Made by a program: the position numbers and the translations under genes. A stretch of DNA of 48,862 bases from Treponemataceae bacterium (GTDB lineage: Bacteria; Spirochaetota; Spirochaetia; Treponematales; Treponemataceae). Under the pieces are notes generated by a model, which was given only the letters and a program-made list of their open reading frames with translations, had not been told where the DNA came from and ran no database searches. Shown here piece after piece: positions 33,999 to 42,550 of the stretch. The stretch is from contig JAKSTR010000009.1 in the NCBI GenBank assembly GCA_024402495.1, positions 1 to 48,862 of the forward strand, read 5' to 3'. Every line of letters starts with the position of its first letter. Positions within the stretch are counted from its first letter, which is position 1.

Positions 33999-35090
33999 CT
34001 ATAAAACCAAAGTCACATTGGAAAGTGCTTCCTGCAGAACCAGCGCACGCAGACGCTCAATTTTGCCTTCTTCGCTTGTAATGTCGTATTCAAATTCAAA
34101 AGTGCCGTTACGAATTACATAAGTTAAATGGGCATTCTGAATGCGATACAAAAGAGCCGTCAGTTCGCTGTGTTCAACACCGGTAACGAGCCCCAAATTT
34201 AAGCCCCATTTAATTTTGGAAACAATTTCAATGCCTTCTCTATTACTAATCAATCGGCCGTATTTTAAAATTGCAACAGTACGGTAAATCGTATCTTTAA
34301 CCCGGGTAGAATTAGCTTCCGCCACCGTCATCGTTGCACCGCGCTCATATTCGGCAAGGCGCAAAATTGCCGAATTAAAACGCTCAATCTGCTCTTCTTC
34401 CGTGCCGGCAAAAGAATTGCGGTTTTTTACCAGATAATAGGAACCGCATGGAATTTCGCTGGCATTCGTGCCCAGAAACGCAGAAAAACTATAGCCCATG
34501 TCGGCAATTTCGCGCAAAAGTTTTGCACCGGCTCTGGTCATTAAAAGCGAAGGCAAATGAATTACCGCCGACATTTTCATTCCGCTACCCAAATCTGCGA
34601 TGTGCGGGCATAAATAACCAAATTCGGCAGAGGCGGCAAACTGGAGCTTGTTTTGCAGCTGGTCATCAATCTGCTTTACCATATTGTAAGCCTGCTTGCA
34701 GCCAAAGCCCGGCACAAAGCTGGCAAGCCGCAAATGGTCAATGTAATTTACGGAACAGGTAAAACGCCCGTCGCTTCTAACCACGCCGCCGGTCCAGGGC
34801 AGCGCATACATCTGGTACGAAAACATACCGCGTTCCGAAAGAATTTTCTGTCCCAAAGCGTCCAGATTTGCCGAGCGCAAAGACTGAAAATCTTCGCCGT
34901 TTTCAAAATGCGCAAAAGAATCAAAAACGAGACTTTGAACCCGTTCTGCGTCTTCCGGTTTTAAAAACTGCGGAAAAACAAAATCGGCAAGATTGCGCGA
35001 TAAGCGAACCCGGCTTGATAAAACTACATCACATTCTGCACCCGGAAACGAATACCAGGAATCCTGCCCGATTGAAGACTGTTCACTCAT
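33999..35090 (-). CDS. mcsB: McsB-family protein arginine kinase homologue, catalytic motif altered
   Basis: McsB phosphorylates arginines to mark proteins for ClpCP. This 363-residue homologue keeps the nucleotide-binding SSRVRLSRN (25-33), the CPHIADLGSG/HLPSLLM region (161-183) and the C-terminal ANSTRVKDTIYR. However, the guanidino-kinase NEED(H) motif, whose glutamates are catalytic, reads NYIDH at 115-119: both glutamates are gone. The basic residue in GTGLR-type loops is changed too (GSGMK), and the phosphoarginine-pocket RDxxRA motif is not apparent. It may be inactive as a kinase, or act as an adaptor for ClpC. It lies one base after mcsA and before clpC. Confidence 0.9.
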   Translation of the reverse strand: MSEQSSIGQDSWYSFPGAECDVVLSSRVRLSRNLADFVFPQFLKPEDAERVQSLVFDSFAHFENGEDFQSLRSANLDALGQKILSERGMFSYQMYALPWTGGVVRSDGRFTCSVNYIDHLRLASFVPGFGCKQAYNMVKQIDDQLQNKLQFAASAEFGYLCPHIADLGSGMKMSAVIHLPSLLMTRAGAKLLREIADMGYSFSAFLGTNASEIPCGSYYLVKNRNSFAGTEEEQIERFNSAILRLAEYERGATMTVAEANSTRVKDTIYRTVAILKYGRLISNREGIEIVSKIKWGLNLGLVTGVEHSELTALLYRIQNAHLTYVIRNGTFEFEYDITSEEGKIERLRALVLQEALSNVTLVL

Positions 35091-35091
35091 A

Positions 35092-35598
35092 TCATTCTTC
35101 TCCGTAATTTACAGAACGGGTTTCCAGCGCTTTAAGGCGGTCGCGGTACAAGGCGGCTTTTTCATAATCTTCAACAGCAACAGCGTCTGCAAGTTTAGCC
35201 TGTAAAATCATTCTGTCGTTCAGTACCGAATGAAAATTGGCAAGCTGTTTGGGCAGCGTACCGTGATAGGTGCCTTCAAGACCTTCATTTTTCAAAATTG
35301 AAAAAATTTCGCTTTTAAAAACCGTATAGCATTCCGGGCAGCCGGTAAATTTCTGTTTTTTCAAGTCGTTCAAAGTTCTGCCGCAAACCGGGCAGGCTGC
35401 ATTCTGGCTCTGGTTCAAGCCTTCCTGCATAAGATTGTTAATCAGATTGTTTAAAGTTTCTTCTGCGTTTTTGCCCGGCGTGTGAATGCCGCGCTTACGG
35501 GCACATTCAAAACACAAATGCAATTCCACCGTTTTGGTTGAACTTACCTGCTGAACAAAAAGCACAGCATCATTTATTCCGCAAATGTCACATTTCAT
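35092..35598 (-). CDS. mcsA: McsA-like zinc-finger UVR protein
   Basis: The 168-residue protein has four CxxC pairs (CDIC at 3-6, CFEC, CPVC, CPEC) arranged as two zinc ribbons, and a C-terminal UVR motif (about 128-165, LADAVAVEDYEKAALYRDRLKALE). This is the McsA layout: the zinc fingers bind and stimulate McsB, and the UVR motif contacts ClpC. All eight cysteines are present, although the partner kinase appears altered. It follows lolC by 15 bases and precedes mcsB by one. Confidence 0.93.
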   Translation of the reverse strand: MKCDICGINDAVLFVQQVSSTKTVELHLCFECARKRGIHTPGKNAEETLNNLINNLMQEGLNQSQNAACPVCGRTLNDLKKQKFTGCPECYTVFKSEIFSILKNEGLEGTYHGTLPKQLANFHSVLNDRMILQAKLADAVAVEDYEKAALYRDRLKALETRSVNYGEE

Positions 35599-35613
35599 AG
35601 TTTTTTCCTGTTT

Positions 35614-37050
35614 TTACAGCTTGCGCAGGGTGTCTAAAGGTTTTTCTTTTGCAGCTTTATAAGCAGGCAGCAGCGAAACCAGCACCGAAAGCAGAATTGT
35701 TAAAAAAGCAATGCCAAAAAGTTCCTTTATGTTGAAGCTGATTGGAATTGTTTCAAGATAATAAGCCGGGTCTAAAAGCTGTACCGGCACAAAAATCAAG
35801 CTTGAATCAAAAAAGCTTTTGATAATATACACCAAATAGCCCCAAGCGTTAACAAGTTTTTCAATTGCGCTGATTATTTGGTTTGTAAAAAGCGCACAGA
35901 ACACGCCCAAAGGCAGCCCCAGAACCACACCGCCAACGCCGCAAAAAAAGCCGGTAAAAACAAAAGAGCGCTTTATGCCTTTTGGTCTTGCCCCAAGACT
36001 TTTTAAAATCGCAATTTCCTTGCGGCGTTCTATGCCAAGCATAATCAGCGCCGAAGAAATATTTACGCATGCCACAAGCACAATAAGGCACATTACCAGC
36101 ATCAGCATCAGTTTTGAAGTTCTGAAATTGGCAAAACGAGCATAATCAAGTTCCTGCCATGTATATGCGCCGTAATTTTTGCCGCTTATACGCTGAATGT
36201 CGTCTGCAATGCGGTACAAATCTGGCGAAAAAGCGTCGGCAGTTTTTACGCCCAAAATAATCCGCGACACGTTTGAAGACAAAAACTCAAAGCCTTTTTC
36301 CAGCGGCACAAAAACCCATAAGGCATCCAGTTCCTGATAGCCGCAGCTTACAATGCCGCAAACCGTAAAGGTTGCAATTTTTGGCACGCTTGTGCCGTTG
36401 GGCAAAGTTTTTATGGTTATAAGGCGCAATGTGTCGCCAACTTTTACCCCTATTTTTTGCGCCAGTACATTGCCTACGATTGCCTGATTCTGGTCTGCAA
36501 AAAAAGCTTCGCCCTCTTCTACCATAAAAAGCGGCTTGGCTTTTGTACTTTGAAGCTTTTTACCGGCGCCGGCGGCATTTTTCAAATCGACCGTATCGCC
36601 GGCATTGCAAATACCGCCAGGTTTTTCAAAATTATCGCGCAAAAAAGAATTTTCAACACCGCGTACAGTTACGCCGCCGCGTTCTTTTTTACCGGCGGCA
36701 AGCGCAACGCCGCTTCTTTCTATATAGCAGTCTGTTACGCCGCCGATTTTTTCTACGTTTTCTTTTAATTTTGCAAGCCCTTCAATATTTGCCTGATAAT
36801 TTGCCGCCGCCTTGTACTGCACAGCCTGAATGTGAAAACTTGAAAGTTCAATAATTTTGCTGGTCATGCCGCTGATAAGCCCGTTTGCCACAACCAGCAC
36901 CACAACCAGCGGAATAAGGCTCAGTGCAACGCAAAAAATCGCCGCAAAAACACTTTTTCGGGCTTGATTTGGAGAATTTTTATCGTTTTTGTCTTTGCAA
37001 AACGGAAAAAGCCAGCGGAAGGCTAAAAAAAGCGAAGATTTGAAAGTCAT
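35614..37050 (-). CDS. LolC/E-type lipoprotein-releasing ABC permease (second)
   Basis: This 478-residue protein has the FtsX/MacB plan: one N-terminal helix (about 33-60), a large periplasmic domain (60-310) and three C-terminal helices (about 315-345, 375-400, 445-470). With LolD and the second permease it extracts lipoproteins from the inner membrane for transport to the outer membrane. The periplasmic domain contains a GAGKKLQSTKAKPLF insertion typical of variable loops. Its start overlaps the lolD stop by four bases. LolC and LolE cannot be told apart by eye, so no symbol is given. Confidence 0.88.
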   Translation of the reverse strand: MTFKSSLFLAFRWLFPFCKDKNDKNSPNQARKSVFAAIFCVALSLIPLVVVLVVANGLISGMTSKIIELSSFHIQAVQYKAAANYQANIEGLAKLKENVEKIGGVTDCYIERSGVALAAGKKERGGVTVRGVENSFLRDNFEKPGGICNAGDTVDLKNAAGAGKKLQSTKAKPLFMVEEGEAFFADQNQAIVGNVLAQKIGVKVGDTLRLITIKTLPNGTSVPKIATFTVCGIVSCGYQELDALWVFVPLEKGFEFLSSNVSRIILGVKTADAFSPDLYRIADDIQRISGKNYGAYTWQELDYARFANFRTSKLMLMLVMCLIVLVACVNISSALIMLGIERRKEIAILKSLGARPKGIKRSFVFTGFFCGVGGVVLGLPLGVFCALFTNQIISAIEKLVNAWGYLVYIIKSFFDSSLIFVPVQLLDPAYYLETIPISFNIKELFGIAFLTILLSVLVSLLPAYKAAKEKPLDTLRKL

Positions 37051-37814
37051 AAACTTTGCAGTTTGCCCCCAACAAGTTTGTAAATAACATCGCCGGCTTT
37101 TGCCAGATTCATGTCGTGGGTTACCAGAACAAGCGTTTTTTTATAGCGGTCAACAAGATTAAAAAACATTTCACCCACCAGAAGCGCATTTGCCGGGTCA
37201 AGGTTGCCGGTAGCTTCGTCTGCAAGAATCAGTTTAGGGTCGTTTATAAGGGCGCGGGCAACTGCTACGCGCTGGCGCTCGCCGCCGCTAAGCTGAGACG
37301 GCAGATGATTCATCCGTTTTTCAAGCCCTACGTCGCATAAAAGCTGCTTTGCCCGCATTTTTGCCTCTTTTTTGCTCATTCCGGCAATGTAGGCTGGCAT
37401 AAAAACATTTTCTAAAGCCGAAAAATCCTTTAACAGATAGTGAAACTGAAAAATTAAGCCCAAATCGTGGCTGCGGTACTGCGCAAGCTGATCTTCGTTC
37501 AGTCTGTCAATCTGGTAACCGCAGCAATTTATGTAGCCACCGGTGGGCGTATCCAGCGAACCGATGATATTCAGCAAGGTGCTTTTTCCGCAGCCGCTTT
37601 CGCCGCAGATTACGGCTTTTGTACCGGCAAAAAGGGTCAAATCCAAATCGTTCAAAATTGTTAAAGTTTCGCTGCCGGTATTGTAGGTTTTGCAAAGACC
37701 TGCAATTTGTACCACCGGCAATTCTTCTATTTTATTCATCTGGTCTTTCGGCAAGTCGCCCGAACTGGCAAAGCCTGTCAGATTGTTTTTTGTAAAATTG
37801 TTAAAATCTTCCAT
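37047..37814 (-). CDS. lolD: Lipoprotein-releasing ABC transporter ATPase LolD
   Basis: The 255-residue ATPase is MacB/LolD-type: Walker A GESGCGKSTLL, a Q-loop at LGLIFQFHYLLKDFSALENVFMP, signature LSGGERQRVAVARA, Walker B LILADEATGNLDP and the switch histidine in VTHDMNLA. The FQFHYLL..F and ATGNLD forms are typical of LolD. About 35 extra residues at the N-terminus precede the ABC fold. It lies between the two permease genes, overlapping the downstream one by four bases, and is separated by 117 bases from the upstream one. Confidence 0.92.
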   Translation of the reverse strand: MEDFNNFTKNNLTGFASSGDLPKDQMNKIEELPVVQIAGLCKTYNTGSETLTILNDLDLTLFAGTKAVICGESGCGKSTLLNIIGSLDTPTGGYINCCGYQIDRLNEDQLAQYRSHDLGLIFQFHYLLKDFSALENVFMPAYIAGMSKKEAKMRAKQLLCDVGLEKRMNHLPSQLSGGERQRVAVARALINDPKLILADEATGNLDPANALLVGEMFFNLVDRYKKTLVLVTHDMNLAKAGDVIYKLVGGKLQSL

Positions 37815-37902
37815 ATAATAAATACCTTTTTTAGCTGCATTCGCCTTAAAAAAGAAACTCCAAAAACTGCAATTTTTACAGATTCCCTAAGTTTCAGCAA
37901 AA

Positions 37903-37920
37903 ACGAAGTGAACGCTTCGC
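37903..37920 (-). terminator. Weak attenuator-like hairpin between the first Lol permease and lolD
   Basis: On the minus strand a 5- to 6-bp stem (CGAAG/CTTCG, six-base loop) is followed by five T in the 117-base gap. It is too weak to call a full terminator; partial termination would lower lolD and downstream genes. Confidence 0.35.
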
Positions 37921-37931
37921 GTCACATTCCG

Positions 37932-39266
37932 TCAATCGTCGTGCAGAACTTCCGCCAGAGAATAGCGCAAAACGCCCCGGCTTGCCGCCCATGAAGCAAA
38001 AACCGCAGAAAGCACGCCAAATAACGTAATTGTAAAAACTTCGCTAAAAACAATGCGGGGCGGTATTGAAGCAAACACCGAATACAGTGAATTTTGCACC
38101 AGATATTTTGCACTTGAAGGCGCGGTTAAAAGCGTAATCACATACTGAAAAAAGTAAGAAACTTTTCCAATTACTGTAAAAACGAAATTCATGTTGTGGC
38201 AGATTATTATTGCCATTACCGCGCCGGGCAGCGCGCCCAAAATGCCGCACAAAAAGCCCTGCATTACAAAAAGCAGCCTTATCTGCCTGATTTTTGCACC
38301 AAGCGCGGCAAGAACACAAATTTCTTCCTTGCGGCTAAAAACCATGCGGCGCAAACCGTTGTAAATATTTACGCCAACCACAACAAAAATCAGCAGAACC
38401 AGAAGCATCAGCATGTTTTTTTCAACTTTAAGCACGCCAAAAAACGAACGGTTGTAGTTTGCCCAGGATTCAAAATCAAACGCCGGAAATTTATTTTTCA
38501 GCATTTCACAGTAACGCTGGCTGAAATCTGCATTTTTCAGCTTTATGCCATAAACCGGCACTGCGTTTGCGCCAAAAAGCTGGTCTTTTTTTTCGTTGCC
38601 GACAAAAACATAGCTTGCGTTTATGTCGGCGTAGGAACAGGTAAAAATGCCCGTTACAACGAACTGGCGGTTATCGCTTAAAAGTTCAACGTCGCTGCCG
38701 CCGGAAAGTGCCAGAAAATTTATATCGTCGCCAACGTGCACGCCCAGATTATAGGCAAGGTCATAGCCCAAAACTGCATAATCCGGCTGGCTAAGGTCAA
38801 AATCGCCGGAAATTATTTCAACTTCTTTTGCAAAACCACGGTCCTGCTGCATAACGGCGGCGGGCACGGCACGTATAAGCGCACCCTGCTGCTTGCCGCG
38901 GCTGCTTGCCACCAGCGACTGACCTTCGTAAAAAGGCGTAATGCTTAAAATGTCACTGCTGTTTTTTGCAAATTGCAGAAAATTTTCAATTTCCGCCGCG
39001 CTGCTGTTTAAGCCGCTTGCGCCGTCTTTAGCCGTCATTCTTATATGGTAAGAACTGATTTCCAGAATGCTGTCAATGTAGCCAAGCTGAAAACCGTTCA
39101 TCACCGAAATAATGACGATAAGCGCCATTACGCCAAACGCAATGCCCAGGCTTGCCAGAATTGAAGTTACGCGGCTGCGCCCTTTCCGGTCAACTTGAGA
39201 AAATCGTCGTGAAATATAAAAAATCCATTTAAAAGAAGAAAGCGGCGATTTTTGATTTTTTTTCAT
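37932..39266 (-). CDS. LolC/E-type lipoprotein-releasing ABC permease (first)
   Basis: The 444-residue protein repeats the plan of its partner: an N-terminal helix (about 35-60, VTSILASLGIAFGVMALIVIISVMNG), a periplasmic domain and three C-terminal helices with the FtsX-type EEICVLAALGAKIRQIRLLF coupling stretch. It should form a heterodimer with the permease at 35614-37050. The ATG at 39266 is two bases after the preceding stop codon; a GTG three codons earlier would overlap that gene. The Shine-Dalgarno match is weak in both cases. Confidence 0.88.
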   Translation of the reverse strand: MKKNQKSPLSSFKWIFYISRRFSQVDRKGRSRVTSILASLGIAFGVMALIVIISVMNGFQLGYIDSILEISSYHIRMTAKDGASGLNSSAAEIENFLQFAKNSSDILSITPFYEGQSLVASSRGKQQGALIRAVPAAVMQQDRGFAKEVEIISGDFDLSQPDYAVLGYDLAYNLGVHVGDDINFLALSGGSDVELLSDNRQFVVTGIFTCSYADINASYVFVGNEKKDQLFGANAVPVYGIKLKNADFSQRYCEMLKNKFPAFDFESWANYNRSFFGVLKVEKNMLMLLVLLIFVVVGVNIYNGLRRMVFSRKEEICVLAALGAKIRQIRLLFVMQGFLCGILGALPGAVMAIIICHNMNFVFTVIGKVSYFFQYVITLLTAPSSAKYLVQNSLYSVFASIPPRIVFSEVFTITLFGVLSAVFASWAASRGVLRYSLAEVLHDD

Positions 39267-39268
39267 AT

Positions 39269-40015
39269 TTACCACGTTTCGCTTCTAAAAATCTGCCCTT
39301 CAGATTCAAGCCACTGGTCTGTTTTTGTGCCGTCGGTAAAAACGCTTACAACCACGTCGCCGCCGTCAAAATAAATGCGGTCTTCGTAAACATTTGCCGC
39401 TTTATAAATCTTTTCGCTTACAAGCACGTTTTTTTCGTAAACTTTCAAATTGGGCTGGTCGCAAAAATTGTTATAGCTATACAAAATTTTGTTTCTTTCG
39501 CCGTTTGCACTGGCACTTTGCATTTCTATAACCCGGTTCTTGTCGTCGTATTTTTTCATATAGGAAGAAATTGGCTTTTTAGAAGGCTGCCCGTTCTGCA
39601 AAGTATAAACGCTTTGCGCCAAAATCAAGCCTTTTTCGTTAAACTGGCTCCGGGTATAAAGATTCTGCAAAAAATCGCTTTCGTCCAGACGCCGGTAACT
39701 CTGCGCGCCGTCGGCGTAAGTGTATTTTTTTTCGCTTGCAAGCACCGCCTTGTTATTTGATGCAAACTGCCAGCTTGTTTCGCTTAAAAGGCGCATCTGT
39801 TTGTCGTAGGTTCGGCGGCTGTAACCGGCTTCGTCGGCAACATAAAGCTCGCTAATGCCGGTTTCGTTACGAACGGTATAAAAAATTTCATCGCCGGTAA
39901 CGGTATTTCTAAAACGCCCGTCTTTGTCTATAATTGCGCCATTTTCTGCGCGTGCCGCCCAAACCCAGACAAAAACGAAAATTGTAACGGGCAATACAAT
40001 TTTTAAATTCTGCAT
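39269..40015 (-). CDS. Unrecognised exported protein between ftsY and the lol genes
   Basis: I do not recognise this 248-residue protein. It has a signal peptide (MQNLKIVLPVTIFVFVWVWAARA). The rest is beta-rich with repeated short strands and tyrosine-containing turns (YTVRNETGISELYV, KKYTYADGAQSYRRL, YSYNNFCDQPNLKVYEKN), resembling RHS/YD-like or MORN-like strand repeats without matching them well. It starts two bases after the ftsY stop and ends two bases before the Lol permease start, so it is firmly in the operon. An envelope role linked to lipoprotein export is possible but not shown. Confidence 0.82.
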   Translation of the reverse strand: MQNLKIVLPVTIFVFVWVWAARAENGAIIDKDGRFRNTVTGDEIFYTVRNETGISELYVADEAGYSRRTYDKQMRLLSETSWQFASNNKAVLASEKKYTYADGAQSYRRLDESDFLQNLYTRSQFNEKGLILAQSVYTLQNGQPSKKPISSYMKKYDDKNRVIEMQSASANGERNKILYSYNNFCDQPNLKVYEKNVLVSEKIYKAANVYEDRIYFDGGDVVVSVFTDGTKTDQWLESEGQIFRSETW

Positions 40016-40016
40016 T

Positions 40017-40892
40017 TTACAGTCCTAAAAAGGCGTTCAAATATTCTTCGCTGTTAAAAAGCCCGATATCTTCGTATTTTTCGCCGGTGCCGGTAAATGC
40101 AATACCAAGCCCAAGCTCTTTTCCAACGGCGCAGGCAATGCCGCCCTTTGCAGTTGAATCGTATTTGGTCAGAATAATTGCGTCCACACCGACAGCTTCG
40201 TTAAAAACTTCTGCCTGACGCAGTGCGTTCTGCCCGGTGGTTGCGTCTATTACAAGAATCTTTTTATAGCAGCCTTCGGCGGCTTTCTGTCTTGCAATGC
40301 GGTCAATTTTCTGCAATTCGCGCACAAGGTTTTCCTTATTGTGCAGGCGGCCGGCAGTATCGGCAATAACCAAACCGCCGCCCTGGGCTGTTACTGCATC
40401 GGCAGCGTCAAAAACAACTGCGCCGGGGTCTGCGCCGTTCTGGTGGGCAACCACACGCAAACCAAGTTTTTCACCGTGATACTGCAACTGTTCAATTGCT
40501 GCGGCGCGGAAAGTATCTGCCGCCGCCAGAACAACCGGCATTTTTGCAGACTGTTCAAAATATTTACCAAGCTTTGCGGCGCTGGTTGTTTTTCCAACGC
40601 CGTTAACGCCCAGCATAAGATAAATATTGGTTTTGCCCGGTTCCGGAACAAGGCGGGTTTCTTTTACAAAAGAAGAAAGTTCCTGCTTTAAAAGCGCGGT
40701 AATTTCTGCCGGGTCTTTTGTGCCCTGTTTTTTGCATAAAGTTTCTATTTTTTCAGTAAGTTCAAAAGCGGTTTTTGCGCCCAAATCGCCTTCAATCAGC
40801 GAATCTGTCAAATCTTCAAAAAAATCTTCGGTTTCTTCGTTTTTTTTGCCAAACAAAGATTTTAGTTTTTCAGAAAAACTTAATTTTGCCAT
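40017..40892 (-). CDS. ftsY: Signal recognition particle receptor FtsY
   Basis: FtsY docks SRP-bound ribosomes at the inner membrane. The 291-residue protein is the NG GTPase core: an N-terminal helical N domain (1-80), GTPase motif G1 GVNGVGKTTSAAKLGKYF, DTFRAAAIEQLQ, G3 DTAGRLHNKENLVREL, and G4 LTKYDSTAKGG. It lacks the long acidic A domain of E. coli FtsY, as in many bacteria; a short basic N-terminus (FSEKLKSLFGKKNEETEDFF) may bind lipid. It sits 23 bases after the PEGA-like gene. Confidence 0.95.
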   Translation of the reverse strand: MAKLSFSEKLKSLFGKKNEETEDFFEDLTDSLIEGDLGAKTAFELTEKIETLCKKQGTKDPAEITALLKQELSSFVKETRLVPEPGKTNIYLMLGVNGVGKTTSAAKLGKYFEQSAKMPVVLAAADTFRAAAIEQLQYHGEKLGLRVVAHQNGADPGAVVFDAADAVTAQGGGLVIADTAGRLHNKENLVRELQKIDRIARQKAAEGCYKKILVIDATTGQNALRQAEVFNEAVGVDAIILTKYDSTAKGGIACAVGKELGLGIAFTGTGEKYEDIGLFNSEEYLNAFLGL

Positions 40893-40915
40893 AATTTTCC
40901 TCCGGTTCTACTTTT

Positions 40916-42550
40916 TCAATTTTCTTCTATATTACTGTCAATTGAATTTGTGGTGTTTTCTTCAATTTTGCTGTCGTTTGCCGGCATAAAATCGCCATAT
41001 TTTTGGTTTTGCGGCGCAATTTTTAGGGTTTGAGGCATAAGCGAATTGCCCATGTAAAGATAACGCCCAACATTATACAAAAAGTTTATGCCCATCGCCG
41101 CGCTGACCGTGGTAAACGCATAATTGTAAAGTTTCCAGTGGGTAACGTCGGCTGGGTCGGCACGGTCGTAAAGATACGAATTGTGCATCGCAATGCTCAT
41201 GCCTTTAGAGAAAAACGTAAAAGGCAGGCTGATAAGCAAACCGGCGTAAGAATTATACAAATCTGACCTTGATTTTTCAATCTGAGCCGGAAAATCCAAA
41301 AGTGAATCGTTAAATGTAATCGGCTTGAAATTCAGCTTTCCGCTTTGTTCTGCACCGCTTTTATTGCCGGGCTGGTTATCAAGCATAAAAAACTGGCTTT
41401 TTCCGTTTTCGCCTGCAAATTCGCCCAAAGTGTGCCCTTTATCAAGACTCAAATCGTTTTTGTCCTGCACGGGCATGGCGTTTGCATAAAAATCGCCGTC
41501 GCGGTTAGCCGAAGCCAGCGCAACGCGCACAATTTCTTTTTTTGGCATCTTAACCTGAATTACAAATTCATCGGTCTGGGTAAAGCTGTAGGAAAAACTT
41601 TTGCTTTCAAAACCTTCCGCATAAATGTAAACCTGATGTTTTCCGTTCTGAACATCGATTTCGCCGCTGTTCTGGGGCGTTGCGCCGTCTACATATATGC
41701 GGGCAACTTTGGCGGCTTCTGCCGGAAAAATTTCAAAACGAAGTTTTACGGGTTTGCTGTTTATGACATAAGGATAAAGCGATTTTGCTAAAGTTGCCGC
41801 CAGCGCGCCCAAATCTTTCATTGAACCGATGTCGTTTAGCGTACATTCAATTTTTGCACCGGGGTACAAAACCAGATTAACCGTTGCCTGCAAAAATCCG
41901 GCGCGTTCTATAATTGAACCTGTAATAATTCCGTCTATTTTGTTTTCAACTGCGCGGTTTTCAAAATCGTCCAGAGTTTCGTCGTCGCGCCGGGGCGCAA
42001 ACAATTCTTCGGCGCTGTCTTTATAAATGGCAAGCTGGGCGCTGTCACCCGGCCGCAATTCTGAAAGGTATTCAATTTTTTGATTTTTTCTGGAACTTTT
42101 GGTATTTTCAGCTGCAAAAGCGCCCAAAGGATTTGCCGCTTTTTTTAAGTTTTCTTCAATCTGCTTTTGAATCTGAGCAATTTCGAAATCTTTTTGTTTT
42201 TCAAGTTTCTTTTTGCCATAAGCCGAACCGGCTGCAAAAAAAAGTTCATCTTTTTCCGCAATTTTTCCGCTGAGCTGAACAAAAAGTTCCTGCCGCTCCT
42301 GCCGCAAATCGTATAAAACTTTCTGTTCAATTTCGCTTTCTTCTAAAATGCGACTGCCCCTGCCCTGCAATTCGGCTAAAACCAGTTTTGGCAGCTCTTC
42401 TGCGGCGGCGCGTACCGAATCGCCGGATGTTTTTGAAGTTGAACGATATTCAAAAGGCACGGCAGACAAAACCCAGTTTTGCGCCGCGGCAATTTGAGGA
42501 AAAATCGTAAAAACTGCAAAAATTACTGCCAAAACTGACGGCTTTTTCAT
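40916..42550 (-). CDS. Exported protein with coiled-coil and PEGA-like segments
   Basis: This 544-residue protein has a signal peptide (MKKPSVLAVIFAVFTIFPQIAAA). A strongly charged helical region follows (about 60-160, QERQELFVQLSGKIAEKDEL), then a middle domain, then a PEGA-like beta segment (about 275-310, ARIYVDGATPQNSGEIDVQNG), and near the C-terminus one or two hydrophobic stretches (about 440-505, YAGLLISLPFTFFSKGMS). The acidic tail ends in repeats of IEEN. PEGA repeats are common in bacterial surface proteins. It is probably periplasmic or envelope-anchored; the function is unknown. Its ATG overlaps the prfB stop by four bases. Confidence 0.83.
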   Translation of the reverse strand: MKKPSVLAVIFAVFTIFPQIAAAQNWVLSAVPFEYRSTSKTSGDSVRAAAEELPKLVLAELQGRGSRILEESEIEQKVLYDLRQERQELFVQLSGKIAEKDELFFAAGSAYGKKKLEKQKDFEIAQIQKQIEENLKKAANPLGAFAAENTKSSRKNQKIEYLSELRPGDSAQLAIYKDSAEELFAPRRDDETLDDFENRAVENKIDGIITGSIIERAGFLQATVNLVLYPGAKIECTLNDIGSMKDLGALAATLAKSLYPYVINSKPVKLRFEIFPAEAAKVARIYVDGATPQNSGEIDVQNGKHQVYIYAEGFESKSFSYSFTQTDEFVIQVKMPKKEIVRVALASANRDGDFYANAMPVQDKNDLSLDKGHTLGEFAGENGKSQFFMLDNQPGNKSGAEQSGKLNFKPITFNDSLLDFPAQIEKSRSDLYNSYAGLLISLPFTFFSKGMSIAMHNSYLYDRADPADVTHWKLYNYAFTTVSAAMGINFLYNVGRYLYMGNSLMPQTLKIAPQNQKYGDFMPANDSKIEENTTNSIDSNIEEN

